The notes under the pieces were generated by a model that ran no database searches, was not told the origin of the DNA, and saw only the letters and a program-made list of their open reading frames with translations. From Azospirillum oleiclasticum (lineage in GTDB: Bacteria; Pseudomonadota; Alphaproteobacteria; Azospirillales; Azospirillaceae): a DNA stretch of 64,000 nucleotides. Of the stretch, positions 38,511 through 46,385 are shown piece by piece. The stretch covers positions 248,001-312,000 of the forward strand of contig NZ_JABFFR010000009.1 in assembly GCF_013423485.1 (NCBI RefSeq). Reading direction: 5' to 3'. The position numbers and the translations under genes are program-made. Numbering within the stretch: position 1 is the first letter of the stretch; every line of letters starts with the position of its first letter.

Positions 38511-38843
38511 ATGCCCAAGATGACCTTCATCCAGACCGACGGCACCCGCAACGAGGTCGACGCCCCGCTGGGCCTGTCGGTGCTGGAGGTCGCGCACAAG
38601 CACGGCTACGATCTGGAGGGCGCCTGCGAGGGCTCGCTCGCCTGCTCCACCTGCCACGTGATCGTCGAGCCGGAGTGGTACGACCTCCTGCCCGACGCCA
38701 CCGAGGACGAGGAGGACATGCTGGACCTCGCCTTCGGCCTGACCAAGACCTCGCGGCTGGGCTGCCAGATCATCGTCACCGAGGAGCTGGACGGGCTGAC
38801 CGTGCGCCTGCCGGGCGGCAGCCGCAACGCGCAGCGGGGCTGA
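38511..38843 (+). CDS. fdx: Isc-type [2Fe-2S] ferredoxin
   Basis: This 110-aa adrenodoxin-type ferredoxin supplies electrons to Fe-S cluster assembly. The cluster ligands are Cys39, Cys45, Cys48 and Cys85 ([13 protein letters not shown] and LGCQIIV). The acidic loop [11 protein letters not shown] is the usual partner-binding helix. It follows hscB by 52 bases, as in isc operons. Confidence 0.96.
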   Translation: MPKMTFIQTDGTRNEVDAPLGLSVLEVAHKHGYDLEGACEGSLACSTCHVIVEPEWYDLLPDATEDEEDMLDLAFGLTKTSRLGCQIIVTEELDGLTVRLPGGSRNAQRG

Positions 38844-38846
38844 CCC

Positions 38847-39545
38847 GTGGCCGCCCCGTCCTCCCCCACCCTTCCCGGCGCGCTGTTCGGCCGCCTGCGC
38901 GCCGCGGCGGGGGAGGATTGGACGGCCTATGTGGACCACCCCTTCGTGCGCGGCATGGCCGACGGCACCCTGCCGGAGGCAAGCTTCCGGCACTACCTGA
39001 TCCAGGACTACCGCTTCCTGATCCACTTCGCCCGCGCCTACGCGCTGGCCGCCTACAAGGCCGACACGCTCGCCGACATGCGGCAGGCGAAGGCCGGGCT
39101 CGCCGCCATCCTCGACCTGGAGATGGGGCTGCATGTGGAGTATTGCGCCGGCTGGGGGCTGGACGAGGCGGCGATGGAGGCCGCTCCGGAGGCGCAGGGC
39201 ACGCTGGCCTACACCCGCTTCGTGCTGGAGCGCGGCATGGCCGGCGACCTGCTGGACCTGCACGTGGCGCTGGCCCCCTGCATGTGCGGCTACGCCGAGA
39301 TCGCCGCCCGCCTCACCGCCGATCCCGCCACCCGCCTGGACGAGGGCAACCCCTACCGGAGCTGGATCGCGATGTACGCGGGCGCGGAGTTCCAGGAGGC
39401 CGCGATGGCCGAGGCCGCCCTGCTCGACGACCTGTTCGCCCGCCGCGCGTCCGAGGCGCGCTTTCCCGACCTCGCCGCCACCTTCCGCACCGCCAGCCGG
39501 CTGGAGGCGGGTTTCTGGGAGATGGGGTTGCGGCTGCTGCCCTGA
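38847..39545 (+). CDS. tenA: TenA/thiaminase II-family protein
   Basis: This 232-aa helical protein of the TenA family hydrolyses aminopyrimidine from degraded thiamine for salvage. HPFVRGMADGTLPEASFRHYLIQDYRFLI is the family start, with the tyrosine and aspartate of the active-site pocket. VEYCAGWGLDEAAME carries the conserved Cys. The catalytic glutamate region is near the C-terminus (LEAGFWEMGLRLL). GTG start, 3 bases after fdx. It sits between fdx and mnmA, which are not obvious partners. Confidence 0.92.
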   Translation: MAAPSSPTLPGALFGRLRAAAGEDWTAYVDHPFVRGMADGTLPEASFRHYLIQDYRFLIHFARAYALAAYKADTLADMRQAKAGLAAILDLEMGLHVEYCAGWGLDEAAMEAAPEAQGTLAYTRFVLERGMAGDLLDLHVALAPCMCGYAEIAARLTADPATRLDEGNPYRSWIAMYAGAEFQEAAMAEAALLDDLFARRASEARFPDLAATFRTASRLEAGFWEMGLRLLP

Positions 39546-39563
39546 GCGGCCACATTGCGCGCC

Positions 39564-40703
39564 ATGCTCAACTCCCTCGGCATCCCGAAAGCCCCGGCGG
39601 ACACCCGCGTGGTCGTCGCCATGTCCGGCGGCGTCGACAGCTCCGTCACCGCGGCCCTGCTGCGGGAGGAGGGGTACGACGTGGTCGGCGTCACGCTCCA
39701 GCTCTACGACCACGGCATGGCCGTGCAGCGCAAGGGCGCCTGCTGCGCCGGGCAGGACATCTACGACGCCCGTCAGGTGGCCGACCGCATCGGCATTCCC
39801 CATTACGTGCTGGATTACGAGGGGCGCTTCGGCCAGGACGTGATCGACGATTTCGCCGACAGCTACCTGCGCGGCGAGACGCCGATCCCCTGCGTGCGCT
39901 GCAACCAGCGCGTCAAGTTCCGCGACCTGCTGGGCACCGCCCGTGACCTGGGTGCGGACGCGCTGGCGACCGGCCATTACGTGCGCCGGGTGGACGGCCC
40001 CGCCGGCCCCGAGCTGCGCCGCGCCGCCGATCCCGCCCGCGACCAGAGCTATTTCCTGTTCGCCACCACCCGCGACCAGCTCGATTTCCTGCGCTTCCCG
40101 CTGGGCCATCTGCCCAAGACGGAAACGCGCGCGCTCGCCGAGCGCTACGCCCTGCCGGTGGCCGCCAAGCCCGACAGCCAGGACATCTGCTTCGTCCCCG
40201 ACGGCTCCTACGCCGATGTGGTCACCAAGCTGCGCCCCGGTGCCGCCGCCCCCGGCGACATCGTGCATGTGGACGGCCGCGTGCTCGGCCGCCACGAGGG
40301 CATCGTCCATTACACCATCGGGCAGCGGAAGGGTCTGGGCATCGGTGGCCTGAAGGACGGTGCCGGCCACACGGACTCCGACCCCCTCTATGTGATCCGG
40401 CTTGATGCCCCGACCCGCCGCGTCGTCGTCGGCCCGCGCGACGCGCTGGCGCGCACCGTGGTGTACCTGCGCGACCTCAACTGGCTGGCCCCCCTCCCCG
40501 CCCCCGGCACGGCGATCCCCGCCCAGGTCAAACTCCGCTCCGCCCAGCCCCCCGCCGCCGCCACGCTGACCCTGGGCGAGGACGGCACCGCCGAGGTCCG
40601 TCTGGCCGACCCCCAGCACGGAATCGCCCCCGGCCAGGCCTGCGTCGCCTACGACGGCGACCGCGTTCTGGGCGGCGGCTGGATCGCCGCGACGGCCCCG
40701 TAG
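39564..40703 (+). CDS. mnmA: tRNA 2-thiouridylase MnmA
   Basis: MnmA (379 aa) thiolates U34 of Glu, Gln and Lys tRNAs. The PP-loop is [18 protein letters not shown]. The catalytic cysteines are in [15 protein letters not shown] and the [11 protein letters not shown] motif, with the second cysteine in [13 protein letters not shown]. The C-terminal beta-barrel follows. ATG 39564 gives MLNSLGIPK. An upstream in-frame TTG would add three residues. It uses sulfur passed from the desulfurase upstream, so the cluster is thematically linked. Confidence 0.96.
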   Translation: MLNSLGIPKAPADTRVVVAMSGGVDSSVTAALLREEGYDVVGVTLQLYDHGMAVQRKGACCAGQDIYDARQVADRIGIPHYVLDYEGRFGQDVIDDFADSYLRGETPIPCVRCNQRVKFRDLLGTARDLGADALATGHYVRRVDGPAGPELRRAADPARDQSYFLFATTRDQLDFLRFPLGHLPKTETRALAERYALPVAAKPDSQDICFVPDGSYADVVTKLRPGAAAPGDIVHVDGRVLGRHEGIVHYTIGQRKGLGIGGLKDGAGHTDSDPLYVIRLDAPTRRVVVGPRDALARTVVYLRDLNWLAPLPAPGTAIPAQVKLRSAQPPAAATLTLGEDGTAEVRLADPQHGIAPGQACVAYDGDRVLGGGWIAATAP

Positions 40704-40721
40704 GGGATGGCAATTAAGGTG

Positions 40722-40750
40722 TTGACACCCCCGCCCCTTTCCCCTAAGTA
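40722..40750 (+). promoter_or_regulatory. Sigma70 promoter of tRNA-Met
   Basis: TTGACA (40722-40727) is followed after exactly 17 bases by TAAGTA (40745-40750). The tRNA starts 37 bases downstream of the -10, consistent with a short 5' leader removed by RNase P. Confidence 0.75.
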
Positions 40751-40786
40751 ACCGCTCCCACCGGACGGCAACGCCCGGCACCCTAT

Positions 40787-40861
40787 GGCAGCGTAGCTCA
40801 GTGGTAGAGCAGGGGAATCATAATCCCTTGGTCGGGGGTTCAAATCCCTCCGCTGCTACCA
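40787..40861 (+). tRNA. tRNA-Met (CAT), elongator
   Basis: The cloverleaf is readable: acceptor GGCAGCG pairing with CGCTGCT, D arm GCTCAGTGGTAGAGC, anticodon stem GGGGA/TCCCT around the loop ATCATAA (anticodon CAT), and T arm GGGGGTTCAAATCCCTC. CCA is encoded. The anticodon arm context (AATCATAATCC) is that of elongator rather than initiator tRNA-Met. Confidence 0.96.
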
Positions 40862-40865
40862 GTGC

Positions 40866-40906
40866 AAGCCCTGGAACGCTTCGCGTATCCAGGGCTTTTT
40901 GTTTTT
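40866..40906 (+). terminator. Rho-independent terminator of tRNA-Met
   Basis: A 10-bp perfect stem, AAGCCCTGGA with TCCAGGGCTT (40866-40875 and 40888-40897), is followed by TTTGTTTTT. Confidence 0.93.
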
Positions 40907-41011
40907 GAGCGTTGGAATTCATCGCCGGCAGGGACGAGGTACCGCCACGGCGCGTTGGCGGCGGGCGGGGGTTACGGGCATGGTTCGGGCGCCGCACTGC
41001 TCAGGTCCCGC

Positions 41012-41449
41012 ATGCCCGCACTTGTCCTTCTCGACCACAGCCTCCTCGCCCCCTCCCCCACCGGCCCCGCCGGCTTCGGCGCCGTTCTGTCCGGCGATCC
41101 GCGCGAGCAGGGGATCGGGCTGTTCGACAGCGACACCGGGCGGTTTTCCGCCGGGGTGTGGCAGTGCACGCCGGGCGTGGTGCGGATGGTGCGCTGGCCC
41201 TACAACGAGACCTGCGTGCTGCTGTCCGGCCGTGTCGTCATCACCCCCGACGGCGGGGAACCGCGGGAGTACCGGGCCGGGGATGCCTTTGTCATCCCCT
41301 GCGGTTTCACCGGCACCTGGGACATCCGGGAAACCGTGCGGAAACACTACGCCATCGAGCGCCCGCTGGCGCCTCTGCGGCTGATCGTCCGGGGAACGCG
41401 ATGGCTGCGCCGGCTGCTGCGACGGCGACAGGCGGCGGACCGCTTGTGA
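41012..41449 (+). CDS. Cupin-domain protein
   Basis: This 145-aa single-cupin protein has the first cupin motif in RWPYNETCVLLSGRVVITPDGG and the second in AGDAFVIPCGFTGTWDI. The nearest resemblance is to the DUF861/ureidoglycine-aminohydrolase-like cupins. The metal-binding histidines are poorly conserved, so an enzymatic role is unsure. ATG 41012 is chosen because the upstream frame runs through the terminator. It is convergent with the immunity gene. Confidence 0.8.
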   Translation: MPALVLLDHSLLAPSPTGPAGFGAVLSGDPREQGIGLFDSDTGRFSAGVWQCTPGVVRMVRWPYNETCVLLSGRVVITPDGGEPREYRAGDAFVIPCGFTGTWDIRETVRKHYAIERPLAPLRLIVRGTRWLRRLLRRRQAADRL

Positions 41450-41452
41450 TCC

Positions 41453-41758
41453 TCAGCCGGACGAACCGCCGAGATGGGAGCGCACATATTCCGCCAGATC
41501 CGACAGCCGGCGCCCCAGCGCGTCGTCGAACTCGGCCACATGGCGCAGGCCGAGGAAGCCGAAATTCAGCCGGTCATGGTCGGCCGGCCGGATCGGCGTG
41601 CCGGTCTCGACCGGCCCTTTGATGAAGTCGAGCTGCTTCAGCGCCGATTCCAGCATCGGTTCGCCGGGGTTTGCGGCGATGATCGCACGCAGCTTGCGGG
41701 CGCACTGCTCCCGCACGTCGATGGCTTCGGCACGGCTGGTGATCAGGGGCATCGTCAC
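41453..41758 (-). CDS. Tsi6-like immunity protein
   Basis: This 101-aa helical protein resembles Tsi6, the immunity protein of the Pseudomonas NAD(P)+-glycohydrolase effector Tse6. The shared pattern is P-x(n)-L-x-SA-x-KQL-x-(F/Y)I in the first half (ESALKQLDFIKG) and V-x-EFD near residue 75 (LRHVAEFDDALGRRL). Its start overlaps the stop of the toxin gene by 4 bases (ATGA). Assignment rests on this weak match plus context. Confidence 0.65.
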   Translation of the reverse strand: MTMPLITSRAEAIDVREQCARKLRAIIAANPGEPMLESALKQLDFIKGPVETGTPIRPADHDRLNFGFLGLRHVAEFDDALGRRLSDLAEYVRSHLGGSSG

Positions 41759-42732
41759 AACTCCGTGAAAGCGTCGCGCAGCGCGTTCGACACCGTCATC
41801 TGGATGCCGCCACCCTTGGTGTCGAGGGGGTTGGCCTTGTCGGTCCAGTAATCCACGACGGGGCTCGCCACCGATTTCAACGCCTTGCCCGGCGGTGTCC
41901 GGTAGGTGGCGAGGCGCCGGATGGCCGGGTCGCCGTTCAGGCCCAGCATGTCGGCGGTCTGTGCGGGATCGGGGTTGAACCAGTTGCCCGGCCCGTTGGC
42001 GGTCCGGCGGACGAACTGCGTCATGGTGTCGGGCGGCGGGATGTCCACGATCTCCAGCGGCTTGTTCAGGTCGATCCCCTTCAGGATGTCGGTCACCTGG
42101 TGCGGCTCATAGCCCAGCTCCTTGACGAAGAAGCTCTCGGCGATGCTGCGGCGCGCCAGGATCTGCTGCGGCCGTACGCCAGGCCGGCGGGCGAGGTCGG
42201 CCAGCTCGTCGAGCGCCCCTGCGGCCGCCACGGTGGGGCATTCGGTCTTCGGTCCGGGCTTGGCCTTGGGAAAAGCCTTGGACGCCTTCGCCGCGTCGGC
42301 CGCCGCGTCGGCCGCCTTGTCGGCGGCGCTGCCCAGTTTCGCCACCTTGCCGAGTTTGCCCACCTTGGCCACGGCACCGACGGGCACGAAGGCGGTGGCA
42401 ACGTCGAACGCGCCACCGCCCAGCACCTCGCCCCATTGTTCGGGGGATGCGGTCTCGCGGAACTCCTCGAAGGCGGTGTAGGCGGAGCCCACGCCATCGC
42501 GCACGTCGCGGACCAGCATCGCCGGGTCGTCATAGGCCGCGCCGCCGTAGCGGCGCACGGCGTCGGCCGCGTTCTTCGTCGCGTCCCAGGCGGCGTCCCG
42601 CGCCGCGGCGTCGGTCGCCAGGGCATAGCCGCCCTTGGCCAGCCCCTTCAGCCCCTCCCACGTCCCCTGCGCCGCACCGGCCACGCCCTTGCCGACGCCC
42701 TTGCCGAAACCCGCGACGCTGTCCCAGCCCAT
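41755..42732 (-). CDS. Polymorphic toxin, Tse6-like C-terminal domain
   Basis: The 325-aa protein starts with a glycine/alanine-rich segment (VAGFGKGVGKGVAGAAQGTW) and amphipathic or hydrophobic stretches up to about residue 150 that may mediate secretion or membrane passage. The C-terminal ~120 residues (GPGNWFNPDPAQTADMLGLN, TPPGKALKSVASPVVDYW) resemble the Tse6/type 46 polymorphic toxin domain, an NAD(P)+-degrading enzyme. The overlapping Tsi6-like gene supports this. It begins 2 bases after the upstream gene ends, on the same strand. No secretion-system structural genes are in the window, so delivery is unknown. Confidence 0.65.
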   Translation of the reverse strand: MGWDSVAGFGKGVGKGVAGAAQGTWEGLKGLAKGGYALATDAAARDAAWDATKNAADAVRRYGGAAYDDPAMLVRDVRDGVGSAYTAFEEFRETASPEQWGEVLGGGAFDVATAFVPVGAVAKVGKLGKVAKLGSAADKAADAAADAAKASKAFPKAKPGPKTECPTVAAAGALDELADLARRPGVRPQQILARRSIAESFFVKELGYEPHQVTDILKGIDLNKPLEIVDIPPPDTMTQFVRRTANGPGNWFNPDPAQTADMLGLNGDPAIRRLATYRTPPGKALKSVASPVVDYWTDKANPLDTKGGGIQMTVSNALRDAFTEL

Positions 42733-42734
42733 GG

Positions 42735-43442
42735 TCAGACCCGCCTCCCATGGTCGAGCATGATGCGCAGGCGCAGCAGCGCCAGCCGTTCCGCGGCCGG
42801 CCGGCCGGGGTCGCTCACGTCGCGGAGCCAGGACGCCGAACGGGCGGCGGGGGTCGATCCGTACAGCGCCTGCCAGCCCGCCAGCGCCAGCCCCGCATCG
42901 GCAAGGCCCCCGGCATGTTCGGCGAAGCCATGGCGCGCGGCCAGGGCCAGCGCGCGCTCCGCCGCCGCGACCGCACCGTCCGCGGTCACCGAATCCCACA
43001 GGACCAGCGGCAGGGCCGCCGCCAGCCGCTCCGCCGGTGACGCGTCGTCCAGCCCGACCGGCGCGTACAGGGCCAACTCGTCCCGGCCGGCTTCGGCGCG
43101 CGCCCAGGCCTGCGCCGGCACACGCTCCGCCAGGGCGGCGATGCGCTCGTCCGCGCCGCGGTCGGGCGGCCCGATGGCGGATGCGATTTCAGGAACCGCG
43201 TCGAAATTGGGGGCCACCCCCTCCATCAGGTCGCAATAGAGCGCGATGGAGGATTCCCAGGTCGCCCCGCGCGACCGCGCCCGCTCCGTCATGCGGGCCA
43301 GGATCAGCGTCTGGACGGGCCGGGGAAAGCGGGGCAGGAAGGCGGGGTGGCGCCGTGCCAGATGGCCGCGCAGGCGTTCCAGGAACCCGTCCTCGGCGCC
43401 ACGCTCGAACGCTCCCATCTGCGTGTGGCTGATGACGAGCAT
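42735..43442 (-). CDS. T6SS-effector-accessory-like protein
   Basis: The 235-aa protein begins MLVISHTQMGAFERGAEDGF and continues with RLRGHLARRHPAFLPRF, resembling the small accessory proteins found beside type VI effector genes. The rest is alanine-rich helix. ATG 43442 has a strong GGGAGCGGGG ribosome binding site. The frame stays open upstream to 43790, but that part is AT-richer and contains an 11-bp hairpin. Its role may be loading or stabilising the toxin downstream. Confidence 0.6.
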   Translation of the reverse strand: MLVISHTQMGAFERGAEDGFLERLRGHLARRHPAFLPRFPRPVQTLILARMTERARSRGATWESSIALYCDLMEGVAPNFDAVPEIASAIGPPDRGADERIAALAERVPAQAWARAEAGRDELALYAPVGLDDASPAERLAAALPLVLWDSVTADGAVAAAERALALAARHGFAEHAGGLADAGLALAGWQALYGSTPAARSASWLRDVSDPGRPAAERLALLRLRIMLDHGRRV

Positions 43443-43545
43443 TCGCCCCGCTCCCTTCCCCGTACCACCCGCCGCGCCGCCGGTCGTCGCATTGTTGCGG
43501 AAGCAACCAGGCTTCGCAACGGCGGTTCGCCGCCTTATACCAACG

Positions 43546-43571
43546 GCCTTGGACGTTGACACGTCCAAGGC
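43546..43571. repeat. Perfect 11-bp inverted repeat
   Basis: GCCTTGGACGT and ACGTCCAAGGC flank a TGAC loop at the edge of the AT-rich patch. It could be the end of a small mobile element or a terminator without a T tract. No transposase is present. Confidence 0.5.
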
Positions 43572-43758
43572 TCCCTTGTGTGTTCCCACCAGCTTCGGAT
43601 CGGCCTTTTTGCCGAGTGACTTCGAAAGCCGTGCATAGCGATCAAGTAGGTTTTGAACTACTTGTTTGAAAAGCGCGGGATTTTCCTCAGCGCTGGCGTT
43701 TATAACTCGCAGAATATTTTCAGAATCCCTGCTCGATTTTTCAATTTTTCCTAGACTT

Positions 43759-44265
43759 TCAAGAGCGGCAGAGCGAACATCGCAGGTCAACGAATAGTAA
43801 AAAAAATTGATATGTCGATGGATATTTCTTTACCATCTTCAGAAACATGTCCTCTATTTCACGCCTATTTACCACAATTTCTTCAACATTACCTGATTTC
43901 GAAAGACAATTAAACACAGAAAGGACGAAATGGCAGCAAGACCTCTTATCTAGGCTTATCTCCCCACTACCTGCCTTCATCAGCAATTTTATAGGTCTAT
44001 CCATTGCCTTGCCAGGCTCATCCATGTTTCCTTGTTCCGCCAGAAAATTGATCAAGTTAGCGTGGGCATCAAAGAGAGCCGCAACACCACCATCAACGTT
44101 AAGCACTGAATCGTCGAGAATAGCGATTGCATCTTGTATTTCTGATACCGCCAAAACTCTATCATTACTGAAATTAAATGCCATCGCCAAGACAACGATG
44201 GCGGTTGAAAGCGCTATTTTGAAGAATGTCACTTTCCAATCATTTAGAAGTCGACGTATATTCAC
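43759..44265 (-). pseudogene. AT-rich membrane-anchored hypothetical protein, frameshifted at a T8 run
   Basis: The 168-aa frame starts MNIRRLLNDWKVTFFKIALS with one transmembrane helix (about 15-32) and continues as a helical hydrophilic protein to a stop at 43759. On the coding strand a run of eight T (43806-43799) lies near the end. Dropping one T joins the frame to a second open frame (SLTCDVRSAALESLGKIEKS and on) that gives about 80 more residues of similar style. So the intact gene probably extended to about 43570. Programmed slippage, mutation or a read error are all possible. Base composition is clearly lower in GC than the neighbours, suggesting transfer. Confidence 0.55.
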
Positions 44266-44289
44266 ACACTCCTGCGCTGCCGAAGAAGC

Positions 44290-45582
44290 TTATTTCAAAT
44301 TACTCACCCGAAGATTAATAATTGCGGACTTCAAAAGCAAACTTGACAGACAAAAAGCCAGCCGATCAATGCGCTTACCGCTCAGTCCTCGATAGGCAGT
44401 AACTGCTCGCTCCAACAACAGCACAGAAGCTTCGATCTGCTCAGTCGCAGCCAACTCATCCGCCACCGCCTGGACTCCACCGGCCAGCTTCTCGGCCCAC
44501 GACAGCGAATCCACCCCGTCCCGTTGCAGCTCCTCCAGCCACTCCAGGAAGCGCGGATGGTTGGCGGCCGGGTTGCGGACGAGGGCTTTCAGTTCGGCCT
44601 CGCGCGGGTCGCGGAGTGCTACGGCGCGCTGGTAGGTTTCGCGCTGGCGCTCGCTCAGCTTGATCGCCTTCAAATTGTCCCGTCCGCTGACCCGGCGCGT
44701 CAGCCAGAGCATGTCGGCCAGCAGGGTGTTGCGTTCGCCGGGATGGTCGATGATGGCGGCCAGCGTCTCGCCGCTGGCGTAGCGGGCGCGGTAGACGATC
44801 TCCGCCTCCGCCCAGTGGAGGTCCTTGTCGTCCGCCGACATACCATCGAGAAGGCCGTCCAGCCGGTCGCGCGCGAACTGCCCGTTGCCTTCGAAGTCCG
44901 GAACGTTCTTTTCCACGCGCATGGGCACGGGGAATTGTCGGATGCTGCGCCCCTGCGGCTGCTGCCGGGCGATGGATTCCGCCGCGGCGGCGATGCCGAG
45001 CACGCTCTGGCGGTTGTGGACGAAGCAATGCACCACCGTGTCCGGCAGTTCGACCGTGCAGATGCCCGACGTGTCGGACAGGCCGGTGCGGCTGTCGATC
45101 AGGACGTAATCATAGGTTTCGACCATCCAGGCGCGCAGGCGGGCGATGAAGTCGGCCCCGCCGAACCGCTCGTAGAAGGCTGCCCAGTCGAATCCCTGGG
45201 ACCGGGCTGCGTACTCGGCGTCCTGGCGCCCGGCCGGCACGAAATCGAGCTGCCCCCGCACCCCCTGCGGCAGGTTCAGCGACTGGGCGACCCCGCCCAG
45301 TTCGGCCAGGGCCAGCGGGTCGCCGCTGTCCCCGTTCCGCGGTGTCAGCAGCAGGTCGACATAGGCCCACAGCCGGTCGATCAGCCCGTCCGTCCGCTTC
45401 AGGTCCGGATCGCTGCGCATCAGCGGCAGGAAATGGCGGTGCAGGCCCGGCGCCTCGATGTCCCAGTCCACGGCCAGGACGCGCGCGCCGTTGGTGGCGA
45501 GGATCCAGGCGGCGTTGGCCACCGCCATGCTGCGCCCGGACCCGCCCTTGTAGGAGTAGAAGGTGATGACCCGGCCGGTCAT
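44290..45582 (-). CDS. KGG-type P-loop ATPase (ParA/MinD-like)
   Basis: This 430-aa protein has the deviant Walker A FYSYKGGSGRSMAVANAAW (KGGSGRS, residues 12-18), the switch VDWDIEAPGLHRHF and the Walker B region YDYVLIDSRTGLSD. These are the KGGxGR ATPases seen in conflict and regulatory loci, usually with TPR or effector domains. The C-terminal ~130 residues are helical and TPR-like, and the last ~35 codons are AT-rich, unlike the rest. It overlaps the upstream regulator gene by 4 bases. Confidence 0.75.
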   Translation of the reverse strand: MTGRVITFYSYKGGSGRSMAVANAAWILATNGARVLAVDWDIEAPGLHRHFLPLMRSDPDLKRTDGLIDRLWAYVDLLLTPRNGDSGDPLALAELGGVAQSLNLPQGVRGQLDFVPAGRQDAEYAARSQGFDWAAFYERFGGADFIARLRAWMVETYDYVLIDSRTGLSDTSGICTVELPDTVVHCFVHNRQSVLGIAAAAESIARQQPQGRSIRQFPVPMRVEKNVPDFEGNGQFARDRLDGLLDGMSADDKDLHWAEAEIVYRARYASGETLAAIIDHPGERNTLLADMLWLTRRVSGRDNLKAIKLSERQRETYQRAVALRDPREAELKALVRNPAANHPRFLEWLEELQRDGVDSLSWAEKLAGGVQAVADELAATEQIEASVLLLERAVTAYRGLSGKRIDRLAFCLSSLLLKSAIINLRVSNLK

Positions 45583-46238
45583 GCGGCGGTCGCCTTATCC
45601 TCGACCGGCACGAGATCGAGCCGGGGCAACTCCGCGCGGGCGAAGGTGGCCCGCACGGGAGACCCCTGCATGCGCCGGTGATACCGCTCCGCTGGGGATA
45701 CCGCCTCACCGGCCGTCGGCCGGCCCTCCAGCTCGGCGCGCGCCGCCCTGCCGAGGCGGACATGGACCTCCCGCCCCGATTTCTGGGTGACGACGACGCC
45801 GGCCTCGCGCAACGGCTTCAGCATGCGGGTGATCTGCGCCGCATCCTTGCCCAGCCGGCGGGCGAGGTCCACGTTGCGGTGCTCCTTTTCCAGAAGAAGC
45901 GACAACAGGCGCCCGTTGGCGGGTGCGCGAAGCTGCTCCTCGAACGCGGCCGACGGCGCCCGGTCCTTGAGGGCGCCGAGCACCTCCACCGCCATGGCGA
46001 CCTGGCCGGCGCGGAAGGCCGGACTGGTTTCGACGTCCAGCGGCAGGCGTCGCGCCATGCCGTCGTAGAGCGCCTGCAGCCGCTCGAATTCCGCGACCGC
46101 GTCCCTGGCGGCACCCTCGGCCGCCGCTTCGACGACGTCCTCGGCCACGGCCATCAACAATCCGTCAATGTTCCAGCTCTCGTCCGCTTCACCGTCGGGG
46201 ATGGCCTGGGTAAGCACATCGATGGAATTCCAGGGCAT
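45579..46238 (-). CDS. MarR-like winged-helix regulator
   Basis: This 219-aa protein has a central winged helix (NGRLLSLLLEKEHRNVDLARRLGKDAAQITRMLKPLREAGVV, split over about residues 105-150) after a helical N-terminal region. GGGAGGT precedes the ATG. It is the first gene of an apparent operon with the KGG ATPase and probably binds the inverted repeat at 46284-46307 in its own promoter region. Confidence 0.72.
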   Translation of the reverse strand: MPWNSIDVLTQAIPDGEADESWNIDGLLMAVAEDVVEAAAEGAARDAVAEFERLQALYDGMARRLPLDVETSPAFRAGQVAMAVEVLGALKDRAPSAAFEEQLRAPANGRLLSLLLEKEHRNVDLARRLGKDAAQITRMLKPLREAGVVVTQKSGREVHVRLGRAARAELEGRPTAGEAVSPAERYHRRMQGSPVRATFARAELPRLDLVPVEDKATAA

Positions 46239-46283
46239 AACGCGACCTCCCGGACGTTTCGGGCCATTCTTCGGGGAAAGAAT

Positions 46284-46307
46284 TGACTCGCCGGGCCGGC
46301 CGAGTCA
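46284..46307. promoter_or_regulatory. Inverted repeat, candidate operator
   Basis: TGACTCG and CGAGTCA flank a CCGGGCCGGC centre, 46 bp upstream of the regulator start and in the divergent gap to the helicase remnant. Autoregulation by the winged-helix protein is inferred. Confidence 0.45.
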
Positions 46308-46385
46308 GGGATCGGTCAATGTTTTCGGTTGTGTTAGCCTGTCGGCGCCACGCGCGTCCTGACGCATCGTTCGGGAGAGCAGCCC

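Noticed and set aside
40787..40861. tRNA-Met as an attachment site for an integrated element
   Set aside because: No integrase and no direct repeat of the tRNA 3' end were seen downstream.
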